From Asterella californica (taxonomy: Eukaryota; Streptophyta; Marchantiopsida; Marchantiales; Aytoniaceae), in the NCBI GenBank assembly GCA_036924285.1, contig JAYKYS010000015.1, forward strand, positions 1,302,001 to 1,366,000: 64,000 nucleotides of DNA, given 5' to 3'. Made by a program: the position numbers and the translations under genes. Shown one piece after another: positions 33,733 through 44,814 of this stretch; within the stretch, counting starts at the first letter, position 1; every line of letters begins with the position of its first letter. A model generated the notes under the pieces. The model was not told where the DNA came from, did no database searches, and saw only the letters and a list, made by a program, of their open reading frames with translations.

Positions 33733-33924
33733 GTGCAAGGCGAAGCAGAATATGAAATAGAGATCATTTTGCGATCGAGGCGTAAGTCTAACCGGATGGA
33801 GTACTTGGTCAAATGGCGTGGCTACCATTTGAAGGAAGCAACTTGGATACCCGCGGAGGAGCTAACACATGCAAGTGAAGTATTGGATCTATTCAAACGG
33901 AGACAAAGACAACAAAGCCGTTAG
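33733..33924 (+). pseudogene. Element B chromodomain
   Basis: EAEYEIEIILRSRRKSNRM, then EYLVKWRGYHLKEATWIP, then HASEVLDLFKRR is a classic chromodomain at the integrase C-terminus, which places the element among the chromoviruses. This module steers integration towards marked chromatin. The preceding integrase C-terminal part (HPTFHVSLLKKYF, ~33,645) is in another frame. Confidence 0.9.
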
Positions 33925-33927
33925 CAA

Positions 33928-33962
33928 GATGAGGACATCTCCTTCCAGCGAGGAGTGAAGAA
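33928..33962 (+). repeat. Copy of the pre-polypurine sequence at the chromodomain end
   Basis: GATGAGGACATC at 33,928-33,939 recurs at 41,830-41,841 just before the 3' LTR, and similarity continues loosely for ~20 bp (CTTCCAGCGAGGAGTGAAG against CCTCCAAAGTGGTAGTGAG). The DNA between the two repeats looks like an addition to the standard element. Confidence 0.6.
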
Positions 33963-34180
33963 ACGACGAACCATATGAGTAGCAACTTGAGGCGATTTGG
34001 ACCGATGGATGTTGTAGCTTTGTCTTGTATTTGGAAATAAAGACTTTGTTTCTTGAAATTTTGTCTAAGTGTATTGGTAGTGCATGGCTATGACTAGTTC
34101 TGATCAGATGCTTAGGATGTTGTCAAGAGGAGGAACGAAGCACACTCAAAAGAAGCGAGCTGGTTTGGATAAGCATCTAA

Positions 34181-34199
34181 ATCAAGACTAAGTCTTGAT
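34181..34199. repeat. 19 bp palindrome
   Basis: ATCAAGACT A AGTCTTGAT, perfect 9 bp arms, followed at once by another TCAAGACTTAGG. It lies near the left edge of the extra DNA of element B. Confidence 0.7.
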
Positions 34200-36038
34200 G
34201 TCAAGACTTAGGTTTGCCATAGCGTTGTCGCGCCATTTGGCTGCTACATGCTTGACTTCTACTCCGACGCTTAGGTTTGGTAGTTCTAGAAGTTAGCTCA
34301 TATTACTTCTAGTCCTTTATGTATATGTTTGACACCTTTGCATACGGTGTTAATATTATTTTGAGTCCTAGTAGGCTGATAGTATTGTAGTGACGAAGGA
34401 TTTCTCCTTTTGTCCATTTAGTATACAAGATATCGTTCCCACAGAGGATTTGCACAAGTAACGCTGCTCTACGTTCTAAGATCTGTTCAAACACACAAAC
34501 ACACGGATTTTGCCTAGAAATCCCGTCTTCTCACAAAACCACACAAAACAACACATCTTCCAAACACGCCAAATGGTGCTCTGGACCCAAACAAACAACT
34601 ACCAATTACAATATCACACAACTATTCACAGAGAAGCTCGAGAAGACGAACTTCCTGCTTCCATGTTGCTTCTTCCGGTCTTCTCGATACCGTCTTCCCG
34701 AAGCGATTCTCGTCTTCTGGGGGTTTAGCTCGTCTTCTGACACCTCCAGAAGGCTGTCCGGCTTCGCAGAAGTCGACTAGTAACAGTCGTTACACCTTAT
34801 TCTCACACTCACATTCCAACGGGTTGGATCAATCACAGGGTGTATGCCCCCTGTAGCCTTCCCAGGCTTCTGCCTACGAAAGTTGTCTTCGTGCAGCGCT
34901 ACAAAGACATTCACCTTCACGGAAGCTCAATAGAAGTATCGGAAGTTCACTAGAAGAAGATAAGAAGATGGAGAAGATGAGGGAAGATGGGAAGAAGAAG
35001 AAATCCAAACAAGAGAAAACAGGATGAAAAAGGGCAATTAAGATTCCGACAGGCTTCTAGTCCGGATCCTGACTAACAAGCCATCCCTGCTTGTAATAGT
35101 TTGGGGAGGAAGACAACAAACGTGAGTACTGTAGCACCGTCTTCTACTCGAGGATGTCGTCTTCTGTTGCGGAAAGAAGGCTTCTTTCTTCTTCACTTCG
35201 CTGCTCTATCTGCTCTGTCTTCTGGGATCCCTTACCCAGAAGGCCGTTCGTACGTAGATCCCAAGTGCTCTACTGAACGAGTCAAGCTACACTCCACAAC
35301 TGTTGACATTCACCGCCACTCAAGAAGAACACTTCCCATGCACAATTGGGAGCGAATTCAGTGAACCCACCATCCAGAAGACATGGACAAAGCGTCTGCA
35401 CTCAAATCAACAATCTTTTCCTCGAGAAGAAGTCACAATGGCATTGGGAAGCTCACTCCCTCTACTTCTTGCGTCTACTCCTCGACACACCAATCTAATC
35501 AGCAGGTCTGCACGAGGATGCCGTTCCCTGTTCCTAGATTGTCCATGCTCTAATGTGTCTCTCCTGCCTGCCTGTAGAATCGGTGTGTATGTTCAGTTAC
35601 TGCCGAATTCTACAGACCTGGCAGCGCTCTCAGAGAGACCTTTTCTCCTACCTTGCTATCCTACTTAACCATCTGCCTTGGGAGGCGACCACCAGGGAGA
35701 GAGAGAGAGGCGCTGACAAGAGGTTGTCACCTCACATGCATGCGGTCCCTCTTCCCAATTAGCCCTCCACTGTATTACTCCTACGCTACCTATGCTGCCA
35801 CATGGGGTCCTAACTATTTTTACATGGAAAACTGCCACCCTTAAGATAGCATGTCCAATCCTACTAAATCTGGAAGTGTCGATTAAGTTTGCTAACTACT
35901 CTGATTGCTCGGTGGCAATCTCCACATGATCTGCTCCTACCGGAGCTACTACCTCGACTTCTGATGGGCTGGGAAGCCCTGCACTTACCTCGGGTACCAC
36001 TGAGGTAGCTTCCCTCTCCTCGCTCTTCGCTGGCCCTG

Positions 36039-38219
36039 CTATTTCTGTGGCTGCGTCTTCCTCGGCTTCGACTTCGGAAGATGAAATGGTCTTCTGGGAA
36101 GACGAGTCGAATGGTGCGTCTTCGGTCTTCTGAGGTACAGATGCAGTACTAGGGACCATGGCGATCTCATAGGGGTCCGGGGAAGTCGCTTCCTCCACGC
36201 GGAATACCTGGGAAGACGGCTCGCCTTCCTGTCTTCCGGGGCGTCTTCTGGAGTCTTCTCGTCTTCCAACGCTGTCACCACCAAGTGTACAGCGAGATCG
36301 AACTCCTCCTTCTCCATTCCGGATCCTGTCGAGGGTGCTGGGGCTTGGGAAGATGCGGTTGCAGGTGTCGGAAGTGAGGGAAGACCATAAAGTGTCTTCA
36401 CTCCTTCTATCTGTCTATCCAGGTACCTGAACATGCTATCTCTGCATTCCATCAACCTCGCCTTGGACTCGCTGTCCCATTCCCTAGCTAAGGTAAGGAA
36501 CTTCTTACCCGCGGTGAAGTTGAACTTCTTCCGAAGCGCTTCTACCGACTGAGCTAGCATCTTCTGCGCACGGGCCTCCGCTGCTTCCATCTGCGTCTTC
36601 TCTGTTGCAGCTCGCGCTTCTGCGGCTTCTCGCTGCATCTTCCAAGTGGTCTGCTCTTCTGCAAGGGCAGTGATCTTCTCCCGTACTCGGAGAACTTCCT
36701 GATCACGCTGCTGTACTCGCGTCTGCAACTCCTGGTTGCTCTTCCGAAGTTGTATCGACTCCTTGGCAGAAGCGGCTGCTTCCGCCTTGTACCAGGCTGC
36801 AAGCTTCTCCGTAGTGCGGAGACTAGCTTCCAGAGACTCCGTCTTCTGCTGGTTGTCTTCCTGTCGCAGCAAGGTGCGCAGGCCGAATCCAGACTGTAAG
36901 GGCTTCTCCTGTGCCCTCGCTCTTCTTTCCAGCAACTCCATAGCGGGCTGGATCTCCTTCTGGAAGTAGGCACTGAACTCCTCCAGTCGTCTTCCTGCAG
37001 AAGACAAGTTCATCCCCACCACTCGCTCGATGGTATCGACTTCGTCTTCCAGAGGCAAGGGAGCCTCTTCCACCACTACGGCCTTCATCTTCTGCGCACG
37101 AGAAGAAGCTACTCTTCTCATCTTCCGGGGTGGAAGACTCCTCGCGGCAGGAGCGGCTCTCCTCTTTGCGCTTCCTCGCATCGCAGTAGGAGTGCCCATC
37201 CATCCTTCGTCTTCTGGAGTCTTCGGAAGACTCCCAGGTGTTACAGAAGCTGTCTTCTGCTCCGATCGGGTACTCAGCAAGTCTTCCTCCGAGTCCGACT
37301 CCGATCCTGAATGGATGAGGGAGATGGGTGTCCTCGGTACACTTATGTGGCCCATCTTCCTCACTGGCGTGGCGTCTTCCGACCCACTAGACTCGTCTTC
37401 CCTCACCAAAAGCGTCTTCTGGTGAGAGCCGGGCCTCAGCTGTGGCATCAGAGTGAGAGGGGGCGTTGCTGCTGCCTCTCGGTCATCGTCTTCCGAGGTC
37501 TCCTCCTTCACCTCCTGTCGCTCCGTTGGCCCATACACTGCCAGCTGATCTTCCCTAAGATCCCCCATGGCTACATACAAGTAGCAGAAGAAGGGCGTTA
37601 GATGTCCTCCCGCCGGGGTACCCAAGTATGCTAGCTCCGTCTGTACATAGTTGTGGATGTACGCGCCCCAGTAGATTGGCACTCTGTCATCCCACACTGA
37701 TTCCAGGAACTCCACGTCCTGATCTCCTAAGTACCTAGTCTTCTGCGTTTTTCCCTTGGGGAAAAGATGCAGAAACAACTTCGCCAGAAGTCGCTTCTTC
37801 GGCTCCCGGTAAGACTCTATCTTCCAACCGTTCCTCCCCTGCCTGTCTTCCACGAAAAGGCAGGTGGTACTCCCAAGTACATGCCATGAACTCACAATCC
37901 TAGGCAAGATCTTCTTCTCGTACCAATATCCTCGGTTCTCGGTCTCAGACCTGTGAAACGCTTTACGCCACCAGTCTTTTGTCCAGGAAGATGGTCTTCC
38001 CCGAGCAACTCCTGCCTTCGCAGGTACACGGTTACGCGGTGATAACGCGGCCCATACCTCCTCCAGAAGCCCTTGATATGCGAGGTTCCAGTCCCACAGG
38101 AAGAAGTCGAGACCCAACTCCTTGAGGAAAGGAGTGGCCTCGGCCAATTCTGTCGCTGGTAACACCAAGCCTCGCAGATGCATCGACATACCTGGAAGAT
38201 CTGCTGCACTAAACCACAA
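36039..38219 (-). CDS. Antisense ORF carried by element B, coiled-coil protein of unknown function
   Basis: 726 codons open on the strand opposite to gag-pol. The first ATG is about ten codons in (38,189). Residues ~1-235 are aromatic-rich and probably folded (HLRGLVLPATELAEATPFLK, GLDFFLWDWNLAYQG, WTKDWWRKAFHRSE, WGAYIHNYVQTELAYLG), somewhat like the plant-mobile-domain or transposon-borne proteins I know of. Residues ~235-400 are acidic/Ser-rich and disordered (SEDDDREAAA). Residues ~410-590 form a long Glu/Ala/Lys/Gln coiled coil. The tail is Pro/Ser-rich. A stop-free frame of this length in a decayed element suggests later arrival or past selection. Long antisense ORFs after pol are known in other plant Ty3 elements (Grande/RIRE2 type). 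Homology to them is not claimed. Confidence 0.6.
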   Translation of the reverse strand: MWFSAADLPGMSMHLRGLVLPATELAEATPFLKELGLDFFLWDWNLAYQGLLEEVWAALSPRNRVPAKAGVARGRPSSWTKDWWRKAFHRSETENRGYWYEKKILPRIVSSWHVLGSTTCLFVEDRQGRNGWKIESYREPKKRLLAKLFLHLFPKGKTQKTRYLGDQDVEFLESVWDDRVPIYWGAYIHNYVQTELAYLGTPAGGHLTPFFCYLYVAMGDLREDQLAVYGPTERQEVKEETSEDDDREAAATPPLTLMPQLRPGSHQKTLLVREDESSGSEDATPVRKMGHISVPRTPISLIHSGSESDSEEDLLSTRSEQKTASVTPGSLPKTPEDEGWMGTPTAMRGSAKRRAAPAARSLPPRKMRRVASSRAQKMKAVVVEEAPLPLEDEVDTIERVVGMNLSSAGRRLEEFSAYFQKEIQPAMELLERRARAQEKPLQSGFGLRTLLRQEDNQQKTESLEASLRTTEKLAAWYKAEAAASAKESIQLRKSNQELQTRVQQRDQEVLRVREKITALAEEQTTWKMQREAAEARAATEKTQMEAAEARAQKMLAQSVEALRKKFNFTAGKKFLTLAREWDSESKARLMECRDSMFRYLDRQIEGVKTLYGLPSLPTPATASSQAPAPSTGSGMEKEEFDLAVHLVVTALEDEKTPEDAPEDRKASRLPRYSAWRKRLPRTPMRSPWSLVLHLYLRRPKTHHSTRLPRRPFHLPKSKPRKTQPQK

Positions 38220-38299
38220 GCACCTACTATGAGCTGAAGGCTCAGTTCTTCCCGAGTGCCCACAGTCTAGCTTCCACTCTCAGAAGACGAAACTAGAAG

Positions 38300-38327
38300 A
38301 GTAGCTGTCTTCCAGAAGACAGCTACT
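38300..38327. repeat. Perfect 13 bp-arm inverted repeat built on the GAAGAC motif
   Basis: AGTAGCTGTCTTC, two bases, then GAAGACAGCTACT. It sits about 80 bp upstream of the antisense ORF and could be a dyad operator or hairpin in its leader. Confidence 0.75.
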
Positions 38328-40120
38328 CCGTCTTCCGAGATTCTAACAGTGCTTCCTAAATAGCTCTCGTCTTCCGAGCTATATCTAAACAATCCTATCT
38401 AAGCAAGGCCTCGCATGGATTACCAAGAAGACAACCCACCTTGCATTACATCCTACTTCCTATCAGAAGATACAAGATATGCGAGAAGTGGAGTATGAGA
38501 AAGGTTCAGAAGATGGTTGCGGGCTCCTGCGGTGACAGTGGCCTCTGGGAAGACACTTGGGACAGCTTCCGATTCAATGTCGTTCTCGGAAGACCTCCCG
38601 AAGTCAGACTTCCCTTCACTGGTCTCACCTGTCTTCGTCTTCCTACGCGCAGTCTATCCTCACAACAGACTCAAAACATGTGCACTCTGTTCTTCTGACT
38701 TCTCACCTCTCATACGCACTCAAAAGAAGTTTGCTGCATGATGGGAAGACATGACCCTCGACCATTCTCTCCGGATTCTGCCAGCAATACTTCTCACAAC
38801 TCTCTTCTAAGTTCGGGAAGAAGAAGGAACGGCTGCTATGGGTCGGACAGAAGAGACCCGAAATGGACCCTCACGTCTTCTCACTCATTTTGCCAGCCTT
38901 TCAGTCTTCTAGTCTCTCTAGGAAGATGTGGAGTTGAGAAGCTTGGAAGACCGGGAGGCACAGGCCTAGTTCCCGAGTTCCAACTTCTCGAAATAACACA
39001 ACAACTCACCACACCACTCAGGCTTCGTATCAAGTCTCTCTAAACACAAAAGCAAAGCAAATCCACTCTTGATACGAATTGTGTTCAGTCGACTTCCGAA
39101 TACAGTCTTCCGAAGATGTCTTCCGAAGACAGTCAAGTTCAAGAAGCGTCTTCCGAGGATGTTCCCATCTTCTGAATCGTCTTCTATTTCAAGTTTCGGG
39201 GGTAGAGAGGTAGTAGGGTAGAGAAATTGATAGTTGGGTTCGCCAATTTGAAGACTAGGGGTAGGGAAGCTCGAATTGAGCTCGGGAAGAAGCAAGGAGA
39301 TATCTTGACAGAAATTGGGCAGCGCTTCCGCGCCCAATGTTTCAATAGGAACGATGGGGGGTGGGGTAATCGATCAGGCTGTCTGCACACAATCAAGGAA
39401 GCGCGGGGAGTACCAGACAATGGCGAGAAGAAGTGGGAAGAGGAAAGAACAGGGGAAAGAACCTCTACAGTCTTCTTCGGCTCTCCGAGTTGCCTTCGAC
39501 CTCCGCGCGCTTCTGGCTCTCGTCCTAGCTTCCAATGCGACTCCACACGACTGCGCCTGCTGTCAATTTCGGTCCACACCTCGATTCTTCTTTCGCTTCT
39601 ACTCGCCCCTCTCCACTGTCAACTTCTCGGAAGCTCCACATAAATGCCTTCGCTCTTTCTGCTGTTTGTGCTCCCGCAATCCGATTTCACCCTTCGCCTA
39701 GCTGCCAACGTACTCTCTACTACCTCGATGTCTTACTCGATTCCTCTCTCAATGCTAGCTCGAAGTTCACTCTCTCAATCGATCTTCTTCAGGCGCACTG
39801 TGCTGCGGGAAGTTGGAAGGTGGCTAATGTGCTTCCTCACGCATCTTCCCCGCAGATTAGGGGTTCTCGTCCTTGGTGTCTTCCTGACCTACCTACCTAT
39901 TCGGTGCGCTACAGTAGGTACACCTACTTGTTTACCCGAAAACTCGTGGTCAGGCCTTCGTGATCGCTGTCTTCCGGAAGACAGGTGTCTTCCGCCGTCT
40001 TCCTATCTTCCGAAGACGCAACTGAGAAGACGGTCTTCCGAAGACGGTCATCTTCTGAAGAAGTCAACTTCTTATTACAAATAGCTCTTAAGATCATCTT
40101 CCTGTTAAGGAAGACGTAAC

Positions 40121-41847
40121 CTTAAGTAACAACGCTTCTTCAGTTATATAAACAAGTCATTAATCTCAAAAATTTCAAAAATTCGTGAATACTGTAATTT
40201 GTGAGCACCACAAGTATGTTAGTTATCTTGTTCAAGCATTTGTGCGCTTGTGCAAGTGACTTCTTACTTGTCTATGACGTTCAATGTACATAACTTAGGG
40301 TTTCCATGCTGATAGGGGTTTGAGCTCATGGGTTGTACTTACTTGTCGCCCATGCACGCTTTCTAGCTAATCTAAGTTATTTTTCAGGGCTATGTGTCAT
40401 TTTAGGTAGTTTAAGTTTTACGCTGGCACTCTAGAGGGCTTGACGTGGTAGCCTATGAGTGTAGATAAGTTACCAGGTAGTTTAAGGCACAAAAGGACAG
40501 TCAAGTGGAGCTATGAACTCCCATTGGTCCATTTTTGTCTTTTGTAAAACTCTAAGTTTAGAAACAGAGCTCTAGAGTGGAGTTCGAGCATTTGGTGAGG
40601 TATCTTCGAAATCTGAAAGCGTAGGGAGATAGAGCTCGTTGAGCCAAGCACTTTCAGTGAAATTTTCGGTCAATTTGAGGCAATAAAGACGAAGTTATGC
40701 CCAATTGAAGTTTGGATTATGCCAAAACTCCATCACTTTTGTTGATTTTGGGGTTTTCAGTGTCACTTGCAGCAGAATTGAAGAAATCGCTTCAAAACTT
40801 CGTGGTTGCGTTCTCTGCCAGCAGGGCTACGATTTCCCAAAAAGTTTCATATCGATTGAGTAACTGAGTAATTCAGGGCGGTCGCTGAAGCAGAGGGGGT
40901 CTGAAAAGCTCTTAATCTAGAGCAGCGACTTCAGAGGAGGAGATCTGGAGTTCTGTGTACATTCAGGAGTCCCAACTTCACAGGGATGTTCAGCATCCTG
41001 TAGACTTCAAATAATGTGAGAATATTTGAAATTCATCGAGCCAATTCTCTGTTCTAGGTCAGAATAGCTGTCTAGGTACCAGAAATTGCCATAATTCTCT
41101 TACTCAGAACTTTTCTGTCAACATCTCGGTGCTAGAATTCAATCTAATGCTGAAACTTCGTGTGTGTGTTCAATAGTGCCTCATTTACATGTAGGGGAAG
41201 TTTAGAAGTCTAAACCTTGATAGTTTTTCTCTCTTTGAGTGCCAAAGTTCACCGTCTAAACCTATTACTACTAGTGAGACTTAAATTTCGCTTTTTTAGC
41301 ATATTAGAGGATCCTACACTCCTGTGTGAGTGTTTATAGCTCCTGTTGTGAACTGAAAGCCAACCTCTTGAGTAAACAACCACAGCCAGAAGCCCGGCGC
41401 TTTCCTAAGTAGACGGATCACACTCCGACAGCGTTCGCAAAGCAAGTATGAACTTTCATACTTGTCTTGTGGCTTGGGATGATCTTGCTTTGTGGTTTTT
41501 TACAAAGTAAACTTAGTCGTGCGTCTAAGTCAAACCAGGTTGCGACCAGAAAGTGAGTTTCAGGGGACCTTGTAAGTTGGTGTGAATACTTATAGTTAGC
41601 AAGTTAGAGTCTTAAGTAGAATGTTTAGAAATTGTCAACTAGTTTTGTTTAGGGTAAGCAAAAAAGGTAAGGCTTTTCCCGAGACTAGTTGGAATTTTCT
41701 AAGTGTTTTAGCGACAACTTAAGACTCAAGCCAAGAAGAGAATTACGGGTTAGCTACAAGAACGCAATTCAGACGCCAAGGGGTTGGCTACCCATTTTGA
41801 ACTTGGTGTTAACTTAAAGGATCATTGTTGATGAGGACATCAACCTC
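40121..41847. other. Non-coding end of the element B extra region
   Basis: No coding frame is found. The stretch has LTR-like character (GGTGAGGTATC, long untranslated text, GATGAGGACATC near the end) and may include an unrecognised LTR or the original 3' leader of element B. The last ~20 bp before 41,863 are the family's normal pre-LTR sequence. Confidence 0.4.
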
Positions 41848-41862
41848 CAAAGTGGTAGTGAG
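41848..41862 (+). other. Polypurine tract of element B
   Basis: CAAAGTGGTAGTGAG immediately before the TG of the 3' LTR; purine-rich, weaker than that of element A. Confidence 0.55.
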
Positions 41863-42974
41863 TGTCGCGACTCTCAGTCTCAAGATCGAGCGCAGACGCG
41901 AACAATAGAACCTTAGTGGACTTGCGCTAGGTTGTGAACGTTGCGAGTTGGACTTAACGGTTTGGTCGAGAAGTCGGGATTAGATGAACCCTAACTGGTT
42001 CCTGAACCAAGGTTAGAACATTGGGTTAAGACATAAGGGCCTACCCCAAGACAACCCCGGACGAACGTTGACCTAAGGGGGCAAGTCTAGAAACGGATCG
42101 AAACATAAGTCTGAGACGTGGGTCCGAGACGCAGACGGACCGTGGTTCGGACGCTGGTCCGAACCACAGGGTTCGAGTCTGGGTCTAGACCACAGGTTTC
42201 CGAAAAATGACTAAGTGTTGGAGCTCCAGGGACGTTTTAGGTCGTGGACGGAGCTCCACGTAAGATCTTGAGACGAATGAGGTATCATTGGAAAGATCTC
42301 GACGAGAGCTTTCCAGTGATATGTAGAACTCGTCGAACTGACCTCCGAGCCGAGAATTATGGCTGAACTACAATCGGGTTGTGGTTAATTTTCAAGGACC
42401 AAAGAAGAGGGCGAGGCCGCTGATCCCCAGAAGTATATATGAGAGGGGGGCTCGATGCCTGGGTGGACCAGGAAGAGTCACCCGACCCCAGGGTTTGGCG
42501 GGCGGACTCTAGGTGCATGAGGTGATGACTGGGCCGGTTCCAAGGCACGTTCCGGTCCAGACTTGGACGTCTGGACTTAGGAACGATGTAAGGGTTGGGG
42601 CAAGACTAGAGAACGAGTCGCCGGGGTAGACCACCGTTCGGGAGCTTAGATCCAGACGGACATCACGGGCGGTTGGACCGCTAGGTGTGTTGGAGGCACC
42701 GTTTAGGACCCTGGACTTTATGGGACGTCCGTCCCAAGTCATCTTGTGACTTGCTCATGTTTGGGACCGACCTAGGCGGGTCTAGGTCGGGACTTAGGAT
42801 TGCTGAGCTTGATGATTAGGGAGACGGTTCGGCTCCGATCCGGACCAAACTGAGATAAGATAAAGTGGTGCATGGACGCTAACTTGTGATTGTGTTTGCA
42901 TGTTAGCGGTGTAAATTTCGTGACCTACTAAGCAAAAGCTTCCGCTGATGCAACAAGGCGGTAGGTGGACGAAA
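41863..42974 (+). repeat. 3' LTR of element B (1,112 bp)
   Basis: Begins TGTCGCGACTC and ends GGACGAAA, directly followed by target duplication GCAAG. It retains the 54 bp block (TTCGGACGCTGGTCCGAACC...) missing from the 5' LTR. Confidence 0.9.
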
Positions 42975-44185
42975 GCAAGTCCATCTCAAGAGCTTTCCAG
43001 CAATAGTCAATTCGTCTCCAACAACCTCACAGAACTCCCAGAAAGTGAGAAAGACCTCTCTGAACAACAAATGATCACAAATTTGACTCCCTCAGCTTCA
43101 ATTGATCAGAACATTGTCATCCGTGCTTCAAATCGAGCGACCATTAAGTCCACGAGCATCTTCGTCTCCCAAGCTTTCCAACCATATCCAACACTCCGCG
43201 AATGGATCACAGGAAGTACCTCTAACCCTAAAAAACATGAAAGGAACTTGGTGGAAAGTGATTGGTCAAACTTTCGACCAATAAGAAACAAATTGACAAA
43301 AGATTTTTGTCATCATTCACATGACAAACACACAAGGAACTAATTTTTATCCAAGAGTATCATTTGGGCCCCAAAGCTTATATTGAACAAACTACAAACA
43401 TGTGCCATTGACGATACAGTTGGCCAAGAAGCATGTAGACATGAAGAACAAACTACGCTCAATATAGAGTCAGAATTCTGATCCTAAAATGGTTGACAAT
43501 AAACGGAACTACAAAAGGAACGGATGAAGCTATTATCTGGTTGTAGTAATCCCCTCCGAAATTCCTCACAACAAACTCCTGATGAGCCACCTTTGGTCGG
43601 CCGTAACAACGTATTTCCACCCAAGTGTTGAACAAAACTCTCGCATGAAAGTTCAGATCTAATCGAGGATCCATACCACATCAGAGCAAGATGTAGACAA
43701 TAAGATCCCAAACAGCGTCATAAGTGATAATGGGAAGAATGATAAGATCTGGAGTAGCCATCACCGCAGTCATAAACGACTCTCCCCAATGAACCACCAT
43801 AAATACTCAAAAGTGATCCCGCGGTAGACATTGATCTTAATGACGAATGGATGCGCAAGTGGAATATCAGGAGCACGGAAGAATTCTCCGGTCATACCTA
43901 TCACTCGTACTGTCTCTTACTTCATCCGACGATATTGATCATACTCACACTAGACTTGGATACTCTACACTCTATAAAAGCTCCGTGCACCTCCCTTCTT
44001 ATACAGCAACTTCGCATATAATGACAAGAGTACTAACCCTTATCTGCACTCAGCGAAGACTACAAGATCGTCCATGTGGAGTCTTATCTTTTGACACGAT
44101 AAGATCTTAGTGCCTCCACAACATCAAAACACGTACGATAAAGATATGTGCTAGTTTCACACCCTAGCCAATCCACAACACGACA
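42975..44185 (-). repeat. Solo A-family LTR, right part
   Basis: Continues the LTR interrupted at 28,178. It parallels c.8210-9433 of element A (AATGGATCACAGGAAG, ATTGGTCAAACTTTCGACCA, AAAAGGAACGGATGAAGCTAT) and ends ACAACACGACA. The two parts together give ~2.35 kb, close to the 2.4 kb intact LTR. ACGT follows at 44,186. Confidence 0.8.
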
Positions 44186-44814
44186 ACGTCTGAATCCATG
44201 TTGTCATCAGGAGCAAACAAAGTTGCTTTTGATTTGATCAACGTAATTACATGTCTCGAACTACATATCAACCTAGATACTGTGCAACCCCATACAAGCA
44301 AGAGCAATTTGATTGCTATCAATTACGTGAAACTTCCAGGTCGTAGGAGAACTTGTACGCCATTCTCTCACTATTACGATGAAGTTGTGATAATCACCTT
44401 CTTTCACTATCACGATGAAGTTGTGATAATGAGAATGCACATTTTGTTTCATTTTTCCTCGAAGTTTGTCTATAAAACTCTGACTCACCGCACGAATCTG
44501 ATGATGATCCCACTTAGTTCCATCTGAATCTTCAGAAAGACGGAATAGTTGTTTTAAAGGTATATGCACAACGCTGTCGTTGACACAACATTGCTAAATG
44601 ACACTGCGTTTCTTCTCATTCTTCAAATCATCATGTAAATTTGTCTCCTCCAACGATGTCAATGTCATTGGTGGAGCTACACCAGTGAGATACAAATCAT
44701 CAACATTGGTCGTGAGGGAAACAATCTCGTTACTTGGTCCTTCCACTGCCACGAGAAACGTGACCCAAAGAACATTGATGAGAAGAAGGGGTTGAAGAAC
44801 TTCTGAATTCTGGA
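44186..44814 (-). pseudogene. Relic gene with methyltransferase-like motif, copy 1, 5' part
   Basis: The minus strand has open stretches such as VTFLVAVEGPSNEIVSLTTN, VAPPMTLTSLEETNLHDDL and LFRLSEDSDGTKWDHHQIRA. Removing the LTR plus one ACGT joins a frame here to the frame at 27,033, so both halves were one sequence. A 36 bp unit is tandemly doubled at 44,365-44,435 (ATGAAGTTGTGATAAT). Confidence 0.4.

Larger units (their letters stand above)
34530..40120. repeat. 5.6 kb zone saturated with GAAGAC/GTCTTC
   Basis: By hand I count roughly 70-75 copies of the hexamer on either strand, against about 3 expected by chance. Many are doubled as GTCTTCCGAAGAC or GTCTTCCAGAAGAC. They occur in the antisense ORF (in all reading phases) and in the non-coding flanks on both sides. 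The density falls off sharply outside the zone. The motif therefore looks selected or amplified at the nucleotide level. The zone may be an inserted element whose transposase or RNA partner recognises the motif. No terminal repeats were resolved. Confidence 0.8.
28179..42974 (+). mobile_element. Ty3/gypsy chromovirus B, 14.8 kb, with long extra region
   Basis: Direct LTRs 28,179-29,236 and 41,863-42,974 are flanked by a perfect 5 bp target duplication GCAAG (28,174-28,178 and 42,975-42,979). The initiator-Met primer-binding site follows the 5' LTR and gag-pro-pol with chromodomain occupies 29.5-33.9 kb. A further ~7.9 kb precedes the 3' LTR, whereas family members normally reach the polypurine tract directly. 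Coding frames are broken, the LTRs differ by many substitutions and a 54 bp deletion in the 5' LTR, and the insertion is therefore older than element A. It sits inside an A-family LTR. Confidence 0.92.

Noticed and set aside
39184..40084. Several overlapping 120-146 codon frames right of the antisense ORF
   Set aside because: Mutually overlapping on both strands in motif-rich DNA; composition follows the GTCTTC repeats, and no protein family is seen.
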